64,000 bases of DNA from Anaerolineales bacterium (GCA_020634615.1 JACKBI010000008.1:221112-285111), one strand, 5' to 3'; numbered from the stretch's first letter, positions 26,461 through 35,847 are shown. Notes: a model not told the origin generated them from the letters alone. Program-made: numbers and translations.

Positions 26461-26792
26461 TCGATGCTCCAAAGGGACGCCCAAATGCAGCCATGGTCAA
26501 CGCACAGGTGCCGGGCACTAGGACTCGCACCTGTGACGGTTCTCGTGCCGGGCTACACGTCCAATATACCGGTGCAAACTGCCCGGCACCTGGACACCGC
26601 TTGCATTCTACCATACGGTTATGGTGGCGGGAAGGTTTCAACCGGGCTTTGACTTTTTTCGATGCGGCGGGTAAGCTACGAACGTGTCCATTGATTAGCT
26701 GCCGTTCTGGCCCGGTCGGAGACCGGCCAGAGGGAGATAGTCTCTTCGAATCCGCGGTAGACACACGCAATACGTCCCCATCAGGAGCCCCA
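26461..26792. other. Intergenic region with palindromic repeats and kinase-operon promoter
   Basis: It contains a 13-bp perfect inverted repeat (caggtgccgggca 26505-26517 and its reverse complement 26580-26592) with a third partial copy around 26545-26553. Further on is a plus-strand promoter (26649-26677), then a strong hairpin (26707-26717 with 26721-26730) in the untranslated leader of the deoxynucleoside kinase gene. No gene is seen. Confidence 0.55.
26649..26677 (+). promoter_or_regulatory. Promoter of the deoxynucleoside kinase operon
   Basis: TTGACT (26649-26654), 17-base spacer, TAAGCT (26672-26677). It leaves a leader of about 110 bases containing a stable hairpin. Confidence 0.45.
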
Positions 26793-27833
26793 TTGAACGA
26801 TCACTACTACATCGCCGTCGAAGGTCCCATCGGCGTCGGCAAGACCACGCTGGCGCGCATTTTGCAGGAGGAATTGCACGGCCAGGTGCTGTTCGAGGTC
26901 TTCGAAGAGAACCCATTTCTGGGTGACTTTTATGCCGATCGCGCCCGCTATGCGTTTCAGACACAAATCTTTTTCTTGCTGAGCCGCTACCGCCAGCAGC
27001 ACGAGACGGTGGCACGGTTGCTGGCGCGCGGACCGCTGTTCGCCGACTACCTGTTTGCCAAGGATCGCCTCTTTGCCCAGCTCAATCTGGCGGGTGATGA
27101 GCTGGCCGTCTATGAACATGTCCATGCTGCGCTGGGCGAGCAGGTGATCGCCCCGGGCCTGGTGATCCACCTGCGCGCCACCACCGATGTGCTGATGAAC
27201 CGCATTGCCGTACGCGACCGGCCCTACGAGCGCACCATGTCGCGCCAGTACATCGATGACCTGCGCGTGGCATACGAGCGGTTCTTTGCCGATTACAGCC
27301 AGGGACCGGTGCTGAATATCGATACCACCGATCTCAACTTCGTGGCCGACGCGGATGACAGGCGCCATCTGATCAGCCTGGTGCGCAGCGCACTGCAAAG
27401 CGGATCCTACCAACAGTCGTTGCCCACGATCTCACCTTCCCTGCCGGCAAGCGGCGCGCCGGTCATGGCGGATCCCTCCCCCCGCCGTCTCAGCGATTTT
27501 CAGGAGCTGCACCGCAGCGGTGAGGGAGAGGATCTGGAAGCGGACCTGTTTCTGGACTATTTGGGTCTCACAGAGCAGGTCGGCGCGCTGGGCAGCCAGC
27601 TGAAACGACTGTGGATTCCCCGCATCGGCACAAGCGTGGCAACATCCGATGGCCGGGCTGATTTCCGCACACAGGCGCGAGCCGCGTTGCGCGACGAGCT
27701 GACCGATGCATTTTCTTCGCTGCTCAAGATTGCCAATGACGCCGGTATCGACCTCGAATCGGCCTATGTCGACCGGCTGGACCTTGAATCGACCGGCCCC
27801 GGGCCAACTGTCGGCGGTGGAGCAAGCAAATGA
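26793..27833 (+). CDS. dgk: Deoxyguanosine kinase-like protein fused to a MazG-like domain
   Basis: 346 residues starting at TTG 26793 behind an aggag site; the frame is open upstream but enters the leader. Residues about 1-215 are a deoxynucleoside kinase: P-loop GPIGVGKTT, EVFEENPFLGDFY, FQTQIFFLLSRYRQQ, ADYLFAKDRLFA (the Dgk-type variant of the DRS motif) and the RxxR lid (RDRPYERTMSRQYID). Residues about 225-346 look like an all-alpha NTP pyrophosphohydrolase: LGLTEQVGALGSQLKRLW and RDELTDAFSSLLKIANDAGIDLESAYVDRL. The second acidic pair (E..D) is kept, while the usual EExxE is only partly present. It makes dGMP by salvage; the extra domain may cleave or sense nucleotides. Confidence 0.85.
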   Translation: MNDHYYIAVEGPIGVGKTTLARILQEELHGQVLFEVFEENPFLGDFYADRARYAFQTQIFFLLSRYRQQHETVARLLARGPLFADYLFAKDRLFAQLNLAGDELAVYEHVHAALGEQVIAPGLVIHLRATTDVLMNRIAVRDRPYERTMSRQYIDDLRVAYERFFADYSQGPVLNIDTTDLNFVADADDRRHLISLVRSALQSGSYQQSLPTISPSLPASGAPVMADPSPRRLSDFQELHRSGEGEDLEADLFLDYLGLTEQVGALGSQLKRLWIPRIGTSVATSDGRADFRTQARAALRDELTDAFSSLLKIANDAGIDLESAYVDRLDLESTGPGPTVGGGASK

Positions 27834-28471
27834 TCAACAAACGATTTATAGCCATTGCAGGCAACGTGGGGGTCGGCAAGTCGACGTTGACGGATCTGCT
27901 CAGCCAGCGCCTGGGTTGGATGCCCTTCCCGGAAGCAGTGGACGAAAACCCCTACCTCGCCGACTTCTACGTCGACATGCCCCGCTGGAGTTTCCATTCG
28001 CAGATCTATTTCCTAAGCCGGCGGCTGCGTCATCACCGCCAACTGCTGGACCACCCCACCTCAGTCGTGCAGGACCGCAGTGTCTATGAGGATGCTGAGA
28101 TCTTCGCGCGAAATCTGTACACCCAGGGCGCAATGGACCAGCGCGATTACGACAGCTACCGCGAGTTGTACGAAGTTCTGACGTTGTTCCTCCCACCGCC
28201 CGATCTGGTAGTTTACCTGAAAGCGTCGGTGGACACATTATTATGTCGAATTAAGGGTCGCGGACGCGACTACGAGCGCGACATTTCGCCGGTCTACCTG
28301 GAGCAGCTCAATGCACTGTACGACGGGTGGATCGAACGTTTCGATCTGTGTCCCGTGCTGACGATCCCCGCCGATCACCTCAATTTCGTCGAAGAGCCCC
28401 AGCACCTCGACTTAATCATCGACAAGATCCTCGACAAGCTGAGCGGCAAAGAAGTGGTGGTTCTGGAGTAG
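27830..28471 (+). CDS. dck: Deoxyadenosine/deoxycytidine kinase-like deoxynucleoside kinase
   Basis: 213 residues: P-loop GNVGVGKST, EAVDENPYLADFY, FHSQIYFLSRRLRHH, the classical QDRSVYEDAEIFA motif and the lid RIKGRGRDYERDI. It phosphorylates deoxynucleosides for salvage. Its ATG overlaps the upstream kinase stop (ATGA), so the two subunits are made together. Comparable neighbouring dNK genes encode paired kinases in Bacillus and a heterodimer in Lactobacillus (established for those genera). Confidence 0.92.
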   Translation: MINKRFIAIAGNVGVGKSTLTDLLSQRLGWMPFPEAVDENPYLADFYVDMPRWSFHSQIYFLSRRLRHHRQLLDHPTSVVQDRSVYEDAEIFARNLYTQGAMDQRDYDSYRELYEVLTLFLPPPDLVVYLKASVDTLLCRIKGRGRDYERDISPVYLEQLNALYDGWIERFDLCPVLTIPADHLNFVEEPQHLDLIIDKILDKLSGKEVVVLE

Positions 28472-28500
28472 ACACCGCTGCTTCCCCGTCCCGAAGCAAA

Positions 28501-28546
28501 CAAAAACGCCCCTTGCAGGTATTCCTGAAAACCTGCAAGGGGCGTT
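28501..28546. terminator. Bidirectional terminator between kinase operon and LCP gene
   Basis: 16-bp perfect stem (28505-28520 with 28531-28546) and a 10-base loop. On the minus strand it is followed by TTTTTG, serving the LCP gene. On the plus strand it closes the kinase operon 34 bp after the stop. Confidence 0.8.
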
Positions 28547-28563
28547 ATGTCAATCGATAACTG

Positions 28564-29748
28564 TTACTGGCAAAGGCGTTCTTCAGCGTTGGTCTGCGTC
28601 AACGGGGCGCGCGTCCAGATGTGATCCAGCGCATCCCCGATTGCCGGCAAGTCAGGCAGTTGGACCATGCCGCCCTGCGGCGTCACCCAGTCGTCCACCA
28701 GGGGATAGCGCAACACCATACCAAACAGGTTTTCCATCTTGAACCCGGCAGCCCAGCGCGCCAACGCTGCGATGTCGCCCGGTCCGATATCAGTGTCCAC
28801 CGTGTCTCGCAGCGCGGCATAAAGCGCCGGCACGCGCGGCAGCAAGTTGGCATCCAATGCACGGCGGCGAATCGCAAGCAACACACGTTGCTGGCGCCGC
28901 GCCCGGTCGAAATCACTGGTGCTCTTGCGCGAACGTGCATAGTAGAGCGCCTGGCGGCCGTCCATGTGGTAATCGCCAGCCGTCAGCGTGTAGACGCCGA
29001 AATAGCCGGGGAACTTCTCATCGTACAGATCGCAGTCTACGGTAACATCCACTCCGCCCAGTGCGTCGACGATTTCCTCGAAACCCTCGATATCCACCCG
29101 CACATAGTTGTGGATGGGAATACCGAAGTTCTTTTCGATCGTGGAGATCAACAGCGTCAGCCCACCACCCGGCTGCCGTTCTTCACCAAAGCCATACGCC
29201 GTGTTGATACGGCTATAGCCGATGCCGGGAATAGGCAGGTAAACGTCACGGGGAATGCTGATCAGCGCGGCACGCCCGTTGGCCTGGTCAAGCGACAGGA
29301 TCATGATGGTGTCGGTGCGACCGTAGTTGGCCAGCGCGCGCTGATCCATGCCCAGCAGCAGGATATTGTGCGTTTGCTGCAACGGACGCAAGGTGCCGTC
29401 CTGTTCGGGCTGTGCCAACACCGGCGCAACCGGCCCGGCGTCAACACCGGCGCTGGCTGTGCGCGTCACCGGCAGCGCGACGGCGGGTTCTGGAACGACC
29501 GTTGGTTCCTCCGTCGGTGTCGCTTCCGGGTCGCCAAGCTGCACAAAATTGAAGTCGGTAGACTGCTCAACTATCGGCGTGGATGACATCGGCGCAGGCT
29601 CGCCCACCGCTGCAACTGCCTGCTCGAGCGCCAACGGCACGCGGGTGACAATCACCTGCGGCCCGGCCGCCGGCGCGGTCATGCAGCCCGTTGCAACAAT
29701 TAGTACGATGAGAAGAATGCTGAAGAGACGAAGAAATCGCTGGTTCAT
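28564..29748 (-). CDS. LytR-CpsA-Psr (LCP) family lipoprotein
   Basis: 394 residues. The lipobox VATGC near residue 22 indicates lipid anchoring. A Pro/Thr-rich linker leads to the LCP domain: NILLLGMDQR, RTDTIMILSLD, ALISIPRDVYLPIPG, YSRINTAYGFG, GGVDVTVDCDLYD, MDGRQALYYARSRKSTSDFDRARRQQ. LCP enzymes attach lipid-linked glycopolymers to cell wall or proteins; the Arg and Asp ligands for the pyrophosphate are present. It would complement the polysaccharide operon at 5-8 kb. Confidence 0.92.
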   Translation of the reverse strand: MNQRFLRLFSILLIVLIVATGCMTAPAAGPQVIVTRVPLALEQAVAAVGEPAPMSSTPIVEQSTDFNFVQLGDPEATPTEEPTVVPEPAVALPVTRTASAGVDAGPVAPVLAQPEQDGTLRPLQQTHNILLLGMDQRALANYGRTDTIMILSLDQANGRAALISIPRDVYLPIPGIGYSRINTAYGFGEERQPGGGLTLLISTIEKNFGIPIHNYVRVDIEGFEEIVDALGGVDVTVDCDLYDEKFPGYFGVYTLTAGDYHMDGRQALYYARSRKSTSDFDRARRQQRVLLAIRRRALDANLLPRVPALYAALRDTVDTDIGPGDIAALARWAAGFKMENLFGMVLRYPLVDDWVTPQGGMVQLPDLPAIGDALDHIWTRAPLTQTNAEERLCQ

Positions 29749-29813
29749 GAACTACTCGTTGAGATCAGATTGTAGCGCTGTAGCATAGTCTCTTGCCGGT
29801 GTTCAGCAGAGAA

Positions 29814-30431
29814 TTATCTAGAATCCATAGTGAAGTCGTTATGCGAAACCCGTTGCTTGAGTTGGCTAAAGAGCGTCGCCGCTTGCGAAAAGTGCCAACG
29901 ATACTGTGCTGCACCGTCCCAGAATTCTTCCAGACCGCGCCGCCCGGACTGTTCATACGCGACGGCCTGAAGCAACAGGTCGATCCGGTCGGCATCGCGT
30001 GCCAATCGTGCCTCCTCGCTGCCGGCATCCTCGAAATCTTGCCAAAGAGCCAACCAGTCGGCTGCGAATGGCAGACCTTCCAGCATGTCACGCAGAGCTC
30101 GACCTTCCGCCTGCGCCTTGACGCCGGGACCAAAGTACTGCTGCGCCGGCCAGGGCAGATCGCCTGTCACGGCCTCGGCCAGATCGTGCAGCAAACAGAT
30201 TGACAGCAACCGGCCGCGATCGATAGATACTTCGACCAGTTCAGCCAGCAGGAGCGCCACCAGAGCAACTCCAGCCGTGTGGGCGGCAACGCTTTCCACT
30301 TCGCCCGGCGCAACACCACGCACCAGCCATCCCGACCGTGGCGTGCGTTTGAGGGCCGGTATCTGCATCGCCAGACGAACGACAGCCTGCGGATCGACCA
30401 CGGAAACGCGGTTGGTAGGATCCTCCGGCAT
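29814..30431 (-). CDS. HD-domain phosphohydrolase (YfbR-like 5'-nucleotidase)
   Basis: 205 residues. HD-fold ligands: ESVAAHTAGVALV (His), ICLLHDLAEAVTGDLPWP (His-Asp plus Glu) and DADRIDLLLQAV (Asp). YfbR-type enzymes dephosphorylate deoxynucleoside 5'-monophosphates, which would oppose the nearby kinases. The ATG at 30431 shares its first base with the cinA stop (TGATG), which decides the start; the longer frame is rejected. Confidence 0.88.
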   Translation of the reverse strand: MPEDPTNRVSVVDPQAVVRLAMQIPALKRTPRSGWLVRGVAPGEVESVAAHTAGVALVALLLAELVEVSIDRGRLLSICLLHDLAEAVTGDLPWPAQQYFGPGVKAQAEGRALRDMLEGLPFAADWLALWQDFEDAGSEEARLARDADRIDLLLQAVAYEQSGRRGLEEFWDGAAQYRWHFSQAATLFSQLKQRVSHNDFTMDSR

Positions 30432-31696
30432 CAGGCACCGTCTGCGGACTTTGCACCGGAAGCAGTCATCAACCTTAGCCGCAGTTCGTTGAGCGCTCCG
30501 TTGCCAGACCAACGCCGCGCCAGCTCGTCGACGCCGCCGACGTCGATGCGCTTGACGGTCAGCGCGTCGCCGAGCCCCACCGCGACAAACGTCTCGCCGC
30601 GATATGCGCCATACGGTCCGGCAGCCGTATCATTGGTCCCGCAAACCGCCAGCGTCACCACATCGTCACCGGGCGCCGCCAGTTGTACCTGCTCCGCGAC
30701 CCAGCGCGCACCGGCCTCCGACACAACCTCACCCGGACCACCCGGTGCAAGATCAGCCGTCGACTCGATAACCCTGGTCCACATCAGGATGTCCTGGCTG
30801 TCAGGCAAGCCGCAGAAGCGTTCAGCCAGCTCGCCACCGGTGTTCGTTTCCACCAGCGCCAGCGTCAGACCGCGCGCCTGCAGCAGATCCGCAACTGCTG
30901 CTTCAAAGAGCTGATCGCCCTCGCCATAGACAGCGAAGCCCAGCCGCCGTCGCACTTCGTCAGCAACCTCGTCAGCCATCGCCTTTGCATTGTCCGCTGA
31001 TCCGGCGCGGGCGGTAACGCGCACATCCACCTGGCCGAAATGAGCTGCCAGCCCGACCGTCGGATTGCTGAGGTGCATCAGATCGTCGATACGCTGGTCG
31101 ATGAGGCTCTCGCCCAGCCCGACAGTGCGCAACGTGCGAGTGCTCAGGAAGACCCGGTCGGCGCCCAGCCGCTCCGCCAGCATCGGCTCCACAGAATTCT
31201 GCATCAGGTGCATCATCTCGCGCGGCACACCAGGCAGGCAGATCAGCAGCGCCGGGCCAGTTCCGTTGCGCGCCACTTCGACGGCAAAACCAGGTGCGGT
31301 TCCCACCGGATTGTAGATTGGGATCGCGCCAGCTGGCAGGTATGCCTGGCGGCGATTGTTGTCCTGCACCGTCCTGCCCCAGCGAGCGAAGATCGTCTCG
31401 ATGTGTTCCAGGCAGCTTTGGTCCAGCACCAACTCGCGATCGCAGGCCAGCGCAGCCGCGTCCCGGGTCACGTCATCGACCGTTGGCCCTAACCCGCCCG
31501 ACACAAGGATCACGTCGGAACGCCCCAGACCCTGCCGCATGACCGCAGCGATGCGTTCAAGATTGTCGCCCACCGTGGTCTTGTAATACAGGTTGACGCC
31601 CAGATCCTTCAGCCGGCGTGCCATCCACGCGGCGTTGGTATCGACGATCTCGCCGAGCAAAATCTCGGTTCCTGTTGTGATGAGTTCAGCGTTCAT
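30431..31696 (-). CDS. cinA: CinA family protein (competence/damage-inducible; nicotinamide-nucleotide amidase)
   Basis: 421 residues with both CinA domains. The N-terminal MoaB-like domain has ITTGTEILLGEIVDTNAAWMARRL, VSGGLGPTVDDVTRDA and ICLPGVPREM. The C-terminal PncC-like amidase domain (about 265-421) has LTLALVETNTGGELAERFCGLP, where TGG is usual, and TLAVCGTND. It recycles NMN or ADP-ribose by-products. The start has the expected family sequence (MNAELITTG) and lies 7 bp after the CpXC protein. Confidence 0.93.
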   Translation of the reverse strand: MNAELITTGTEILLGEIVDTNAAWMARRLKDLGVNLYYKTTVGDNLERIAAVMRQGLGRSDVILVSGGLGPTVDDVTRDAAALACDRELVLDQSCLEHIETIFARWGRTVQDNNRRQAYLPAGAIPIYNPVGTAPGFAVEVARNGTGPALLICLPGVPREMMHLMQNSVEPMLAERLGADRVFLSTRTLRTVGLGESLIDQRIDDLMHLSNPTVGLAAHFGQVDVRVTARAGSADNAKAMADEVADEVRRRLGFAVYGEGDQLFEAAVADLLQARGLTLALVETNTGGELAERFCGLPDSQDILMWTRVIESTADLAPGGPGEVVSEAGARWVAEQVQLAAPGDDVVTLAVCGTNDTAAGPYGAYRGETFVAVGLGDALTVKRIDVGGVDELARRWSGNGALNELRLRLMTASGAKSADGA

Positions 31697-31703
31697 GACA
31701 GCG

Positions 31704-33173
31704 CTACAGCATCAGCTGGGCCTGCGACCTGATCTGGCGCAGACGCTGGGCGACCTCGTCGCCGCCTTCGCTCTGCACCTGAGCAATCAGTTCTTCAAGA
31801 GCGTCGATAAACTCCTGGGTGATGACCTCGCGGTTGTCGCTCAGGATCTTGCGCGTGCCGCCGGGGTATTCCGCCGTCAGAAGCTCGTTGAGCAACGCCA
31901 CCTCCGGCGCCGAGTTGATATTCAGCAGTTCGATAGCGGAATCCCAAACCTCCTGCAGCCGCCGGACTGCAGCGCCTGCCCCACGCGACTTCGCATCTTC
32001 CAGGTTCGCTCCGACCACCGACAGGAACGTCTGATCGATGTACTGAGCGTGCTCCATGACGGCGCGCTGGACGTCGTCGGCAGCCAGGATCTCACCAAGG
32101 ACCTGGGTGTACTGCTGGATGGCAGCCTGCTGCATTTGGTCATAGCGATCCAACGTTGTCAGCAGACGTTCGCGCAAGCCGGTCAGCCGCTCGGCCTCGG
32201 CTGCATTGCCGGCTGCTTGAGCAGCGTCAATGCGTCGGGTCAGCGCCTCGAAGAAACTGTAGTCGACCAGCCGGCGTGCTGCGAGTACCAATGCCTCAGC
32301 GACGCGTGGATCGTCCGCGGCGACGATCATGTTCAGCAGGTCTTCGCGGGAGGTCTCAGGCGTGAGCTTTGCCACAGCGGCTCGCTGGCGTTTCACGCCT
32401 TCACCCCAGGTTGTCAACTCGATCAGTTGCTCGCGCAACTCAACCATCTCCTGGGCGGCTTCGACATCACCGCCGGAAGCCGCCGATTCGGTCACCATGT
32501 TCAGCAGGCTGAAGAACTGGTCGTCGAAATCGGCGTCGCTCTCTTTGGCCAGCAGGCGCAGGCCTTCAGGATCCTGCAGCGCAACCAGGCCCTGCTCGAT
32601 CAGTTGCAACTGGCGACGCTGCTTGTCCATCATTTCGCGGGTGACACCCTCGAACTCCAGGATCGCCTCCAGCATGCTCTGGTAGGTGAGGAACTGCTTG
32701 GGAGTAAGCATGTAGCCGCGGCGATCTTCCTGCGGCAGCCCATCCATCAGCCGCCTGCTGAGGTCGCCGATCACCTTCTGCTGCTCCTTGACCGCAATCT
32801 GTTCGGGGACATAGACGCCCAGGAACTGATGCTCAGGGTCATGGTAAAGCAGCGGCGTGGTCAGCGCACCACCGGCGCCGCAACGCGGGCATGACGCTAC
32901 GTTGAGCTGGCCCGCCAGCAGCACGTTTTTCAACACCGGGTCCTGACCAACGTCGACAATGGTGAACAGTTGCGCCGGGAAGGGTGTGTTGCAGTTGGGG
33001 CAGTTGACGCCGATCACCTGCGGCGGGAAGTGCAACTGGACCTGGCCGCGGCCTGCCTGTGGCTGCGGAGCAGCAGCCTCTTCTGCGGGTGGCGGAGTTG
33101 CGGGTACAGCTTGCGGCTTTTCACTCTCCGGCTGGCGCGCCGGTGAATACCCTTTAGGAGTAAGAATTGTCAC
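31704..33173 (-). CDS. CpXC-domain protein with long helical region
   Basis: 489 residues starting at GTG 33173 with a gaaagg ribosome site. After a Pro/Ala-rich leader (about 10-40) comes a zinc-binding CpXC domain: VNCPNCNTPF and VASCPRCGAGG, with FPAQLFTIVDVGQDP. The remaining 330 residues are mostly alpha-helical and acidic, with coiled-coil character (MMDKQRRQLQLIEQGL; GGDVEAAQEMVELREQLIELTTW). CpXC proteins have no established function. It heads a run with cinA and the HD hydrolase. A possible -10 (TACAAT, 33330-33325) lies far upstream. Confidence 0.85.
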   Translation of the reverse strand: MTILTPKGYSPARQPESEKPQAVPATPPPAEEAAAPQPQAGRGQVQLHFPPQVIGVNCPNCNTPFPAQLFTIVDVGQDPVLKNVLLAGQLNVASCPRCGAGGALTTPLLYHDPEHQFLGVYVPEQIAVKEQQKVIGDLSRRLMDGLPQEDRRGYMLTPKQFLTYQSMLEAILEFEGVTREMMDKQRRQLQLIEQGLVALQDPEGLRLLAKESDADFDDQFFSLLNMVTESAASGGDVEAAQEMVELREQLIELTTWGEGVKRQRAAVAKLTPETSREDLLNMIVAADDPRVAEALVLAARRLVDYSFFEALTRRIDAAQAAGNAAEAERLTGLRERLLTTLDRYDQMQQAAIQQYTQVLGEILAADDVQRAVMEHAQYIDQTFLSVVGANLEDAKSRGAGAAVRRLQEVWDSAIELLNINSAPEVALLNELLTAEYPGGTRKILSDNREVITQEFIDALEELIAQVQSEGGDEVAQRLRQIRSQAQLML

Positions 33174-33362
33174 GGGAAAACCTTTCTTGCGTTTTGTCGT
33201 TGTATCGAGTCAAACTTCGGAAGTCGCTATGGAATGGCATCAGCCCGCTTTTCGACCGACCGGAAATCGCGTTCAACCGACGACTTCCGACGTCTTGGGT
33301 TCGATTGTCACCAAACAAGCAACTATTGTACACCAAGTCGCACGGCCTGCCGAAACCTGCGG

Positions 33363-35051
33363 CTACGGACCTGCTATCTCGGCGAGGACGCGCGTGCCGC
33401 GGCCTTCCAGCAGCTGGCCGGCGAACACCGTGGTCCCGGCATACACCGCGACCGCGTAGACGATGGCCGCCACGCCACCGGGGATCAGTGTGCGCAACAC
33501 CAGTCCGCTGGCAGCGAAGGCAACGACGACCGGTATGATCAGCAGGCCCATGCCGCCCAGGACAGCGAAGACCGAAATCACGCTGGTACGCGAGTCGTTG
33601 GAGGCAGCCCGTCCCTTTTCCAGGTCAACCTTATAGGGCAGCAGCACGGCGGTGAAGTTGCACACCGACAGCGTGAGCAACTGGATCAGCATGGCTGCTC
33701 CCAACGCTGCCAGCGGCGCCAGCGGATCGCGCGACACGATGGCGACCAGCAGGCCAGCACCAAAGGACATAGCAGCCACCAGCGCGGTCAGCAGCATGTT
33801 GTGACTGACCAGCAGCCAGCGGGCGGGCACAGGCGAAAGCAGGACCGTGCCAAGACCCGGATTATCCAGAATACCGAAGACGTTGTGACCATAGCTGAGC
33901 GTGACGGTGGTCACGGCGGTGAACCCCAGCAGTGCAGCAATGCCGGAAGCCGGGCCAGGCATGGTGCTGCTGAAGAAAACGGCCATGATGCCAAGAATGA
34001 CCGGGCCAATGGCCATGCGGATGGTGTAGGGATTGCGTTTGAAGCCGCGCCAGTCCGCGGCCAGGAACGCCCACAGGGCCTGCGACGACGCAAGCGCGAC
34101 GAATGGCAACTTTGGACCGGCCGGCTTCAGCGCCTTATTGCTCGACTGCCCCTTGCTCTGAACGCGCACCAACTCACCGAAGTAGAGCTTGCTGACCATG
34201 GTGCGGTGGGCAAAGTAGCCAAGAACCACGAAGACTGCCAGCAGAGCCGTCCAGGCTGCCCACTGGTCGTAACGGCCCACCGCAGCCGCGCCGGTTGCCC
34301 GCCCAAGCCACCCGCCGGGCTGCCAGATCAGGAAACGCGATATGCGCAGATTCCAGATGAAGGAGTTCAAGTCGCCGAAGGAACTGGCGAAGTTCTCGAA
34401 ATCGGTGCTGGATGTTGCGTTCGGAATCACGAAACGGGTCTGGACGTAAAACTGTCCTCCGACGATGAACAGGACGGGGATCAGCGCCACCAGAATGCCA
34501 ATCGCTCGCAGCCGGCGGTCCTCCGCGATCAGGTCGAACACATCGTCGATCAACGACTTCAGCACCAGCAGCATGGCCAGGAAGAGTGTCGCAGCGATAA
34601 GCGTCGGCAGGATGCCAGGGATGCTGCGGATGGTGCCGGCGCTAACCGAGATAAGGAACGGAATGATGGCCAGGAAACCGACGCTGAAGAGATTGACCAC
34701 CAGGCTGCCCAACACCAGCCCGTTGAGACTGATAGGGAACGAAAACAGCTTGGGCATCGAGAACGGCTCGACCAGTTGCGTGTTGGAAGCCGGCGTCAAC
34801 AGCCACATCATGATAATGAAAGACATGATGACCGTGACCACCTCGGACGCAGGCCCCGGCGCCAGACTGCGATAGATCCAGATCAGCAACGCGTTGAAGA
34901 TGATCAGTCCGGGAACCAAAAGCAGGATCAGCAGCGCATAGCCCAGAATACGCAACACATCCTGCTTTTGCCCGCTGCGAAAACTGCTGACGGTCAGCCG
35001 CCATTGCAGCCACACCAGGTTCTTGATTTCGGTCCAGATCGTCATCCGCAT
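33363..35051 (-). CDS. ABC-2 type exporter permease
   Basis: 562 residues with about 12 to 14 membrane helices in two related halves. Cytoplasmic segments include WQPGGWLGRATGAAAVGRYDQWA and the basic loop QSKGQSSNKALKPAGPKLPF. It starts 4 bp after the ATPase gene on the same strand, so the two form one exporter. No known substrate signature is visible. Confidence 0.85.
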   Translation of the reverse strand: MRMTIWTEIKNLVWLQWRLTVSSFRSGQKQDVLRILGYALLILLLVPGLIIFNALLIWIYRSLAPGPASEVVTVIMSFIIMMWLLTPASNTQLVEPFSMPKLFSFPISLNGLVLGSLVVNLFSVGFLAIIPFLISVSAGTIRSIPGILPTLIAATLFLAMLLVLKSLIDDVFDLIAEDRRLRAIGILVALIPVLFIVGGQFYVQTRFVIPNATSSTDFENFASSFGDLNSFIWNLRISRFLIWQPGGWLGRATGAAAVGRYDQWAAWTALLAVFVVLGYFAHRTMVSKLYFGELVRVQSKGQSSNKALKPAGPKLPFVALASSQALWAFLAADWRGFKRNPYTIRMAIGPVILGIMAVFFSSTMPGPASGIAALLGFTAVTTVTLSYGHNVFGILDNPGLGTVLLSPVPARWLLVSHNMLLTALVAAMSFGAGLLVAIVSRDPLAPLAALGAAMLIQLLTLSVCNFTAVLLPYKVDLEKGRAASNDSRTSVISVFAVLGGMGLLIIPVVVAFAASGLVLRTLIPGGVAAIVYAVAVYAGTTVFAGQLLEGRGTRVLAEIAGP

Positions 35052-35055
35052 CGGT

Positions 35056-35847
35056 TCACGCTCCCGACGTCAGCCAGCTCATATCCTGTTCGGCCAGTTC
35101 GGCGTTGACCAGATCCAGGAACACATCTTCCAGGCTCGCATCTCCGTCGCTGGCAGCCTGCTGGCGCAGCATATCCAGCGTACCGGTCGCCACCAGGTGG
35201 CCCTTGTTGATGACAGCCACGATGTCGGCCATGCGCTCCACCAGTTCCATGATGTGCGTCGAGAAAAAGACCGTGACGCCGCGCCGGTCGACCATCTGCC
35301 GCAACAGGTCCTTGATGACCCGCGACGACACCGCGTCGACGCCCTCAAAGGGCTCGTCCAGGAACAGGATCTCAGGACGGTGCAGCAGCGCCCCGGCCAG
35401 TGCCAGCTTCTTCTTCATGCCATGGGAGTAGTCCACCGAGGGATTGTCCGACCGGTCGGCGAGGTCAAGGGTTTCCAGGAGTTGCTGGCGACGGGAGGTG
35501 ATGTCGGCCGCGTCCAGGCCGCGCAGGCGTCCCACCAGCTCTAAATACTCGTTGGCAGTCAGCCGCTCGTACAGGTTGAGGTTTTCAGGAACAACGCCGA
35601 TACGTCGCTTGACTTCGATGGATTGCGCCAGGATGTCATGCCCGGCAACTGTCGCGGTGCCTTCAGTCGGCTTGAGCAGGCCGGTGAGCATCTTCAGCGT
35701 GGTACTCTTGCCGGCGCCGTTAGGCCCAAGAAACCCAAACACGACGCCGCGCGGCACATCCATGGTGAGTTGATCCACCGCTCGTACACCTGGCGCGCGA
35801 CCGTACACCTTGCTCAACCCTGTCGTTCGGATCGCGAGATCATCCAT
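35056..35847 (-). CDS. ABC exporter ATP-binding protein
   Basis: 263 residues: Walker A GPNGAGKSTT, Q-loop VVPENLNLY (Glu in place of Gln), signature YSHGMKKKLALAGAL (degenerate, SHGM form common in ABC-2 exporters), Walker B EILFLDEPFEG and the H-loop FFSTHIMELVE. It pairs with the permease directly downstream. Its start overlaps the acetyltransferase stop by 8 bp, so acetyltransferase and exporter are cotranscribed. Confidence 0.93.
   Translation of the reverse strand: MDDLAIRTTGLSKVYGRAPGVRAVDQLTMDVPRGVVFGFLGPNGAGKSTTLKMLTGLLKPTEGTATVAGHDILAQSIEVKRRIGVVPENLNLYERLTANEYLELVGRLRGLDAADITSRRQQLLETLDLADRSDNPSVDYSHGMKKKLALAGALLHRPEILFLDEPFEGVDAVSSRVIKDLLRQMVDRRGVTVFFSTHIMELVERMADIVAVINKGHLVATGTLDMLRQQAASDGDASLEDVFLDLVNAELAEQDMSWLTSGA

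Noticed and set aside
26690..26770. tRNA-like words (ttcgaatcc) upstream of the deoxynucleoside kinase
   Set aside because: No acceptor stem or anticodon arm can be drawn; the area is better explained as a hairpin-containing leader.
31593..32894. 433-codon plus-strand frame opposite cinA and the CpXC gene
   Set aside because: It covers two genes on the other strand and shows no recognisable domain.
33234..35108. 624-codon plus-strand frame opposite the ABC exporter permease
   Set aside because: It is Gln/Arg/His-rich without any fold signature, whereas the minus strand encodes a coherent membrane permease coupled to its ATPase.
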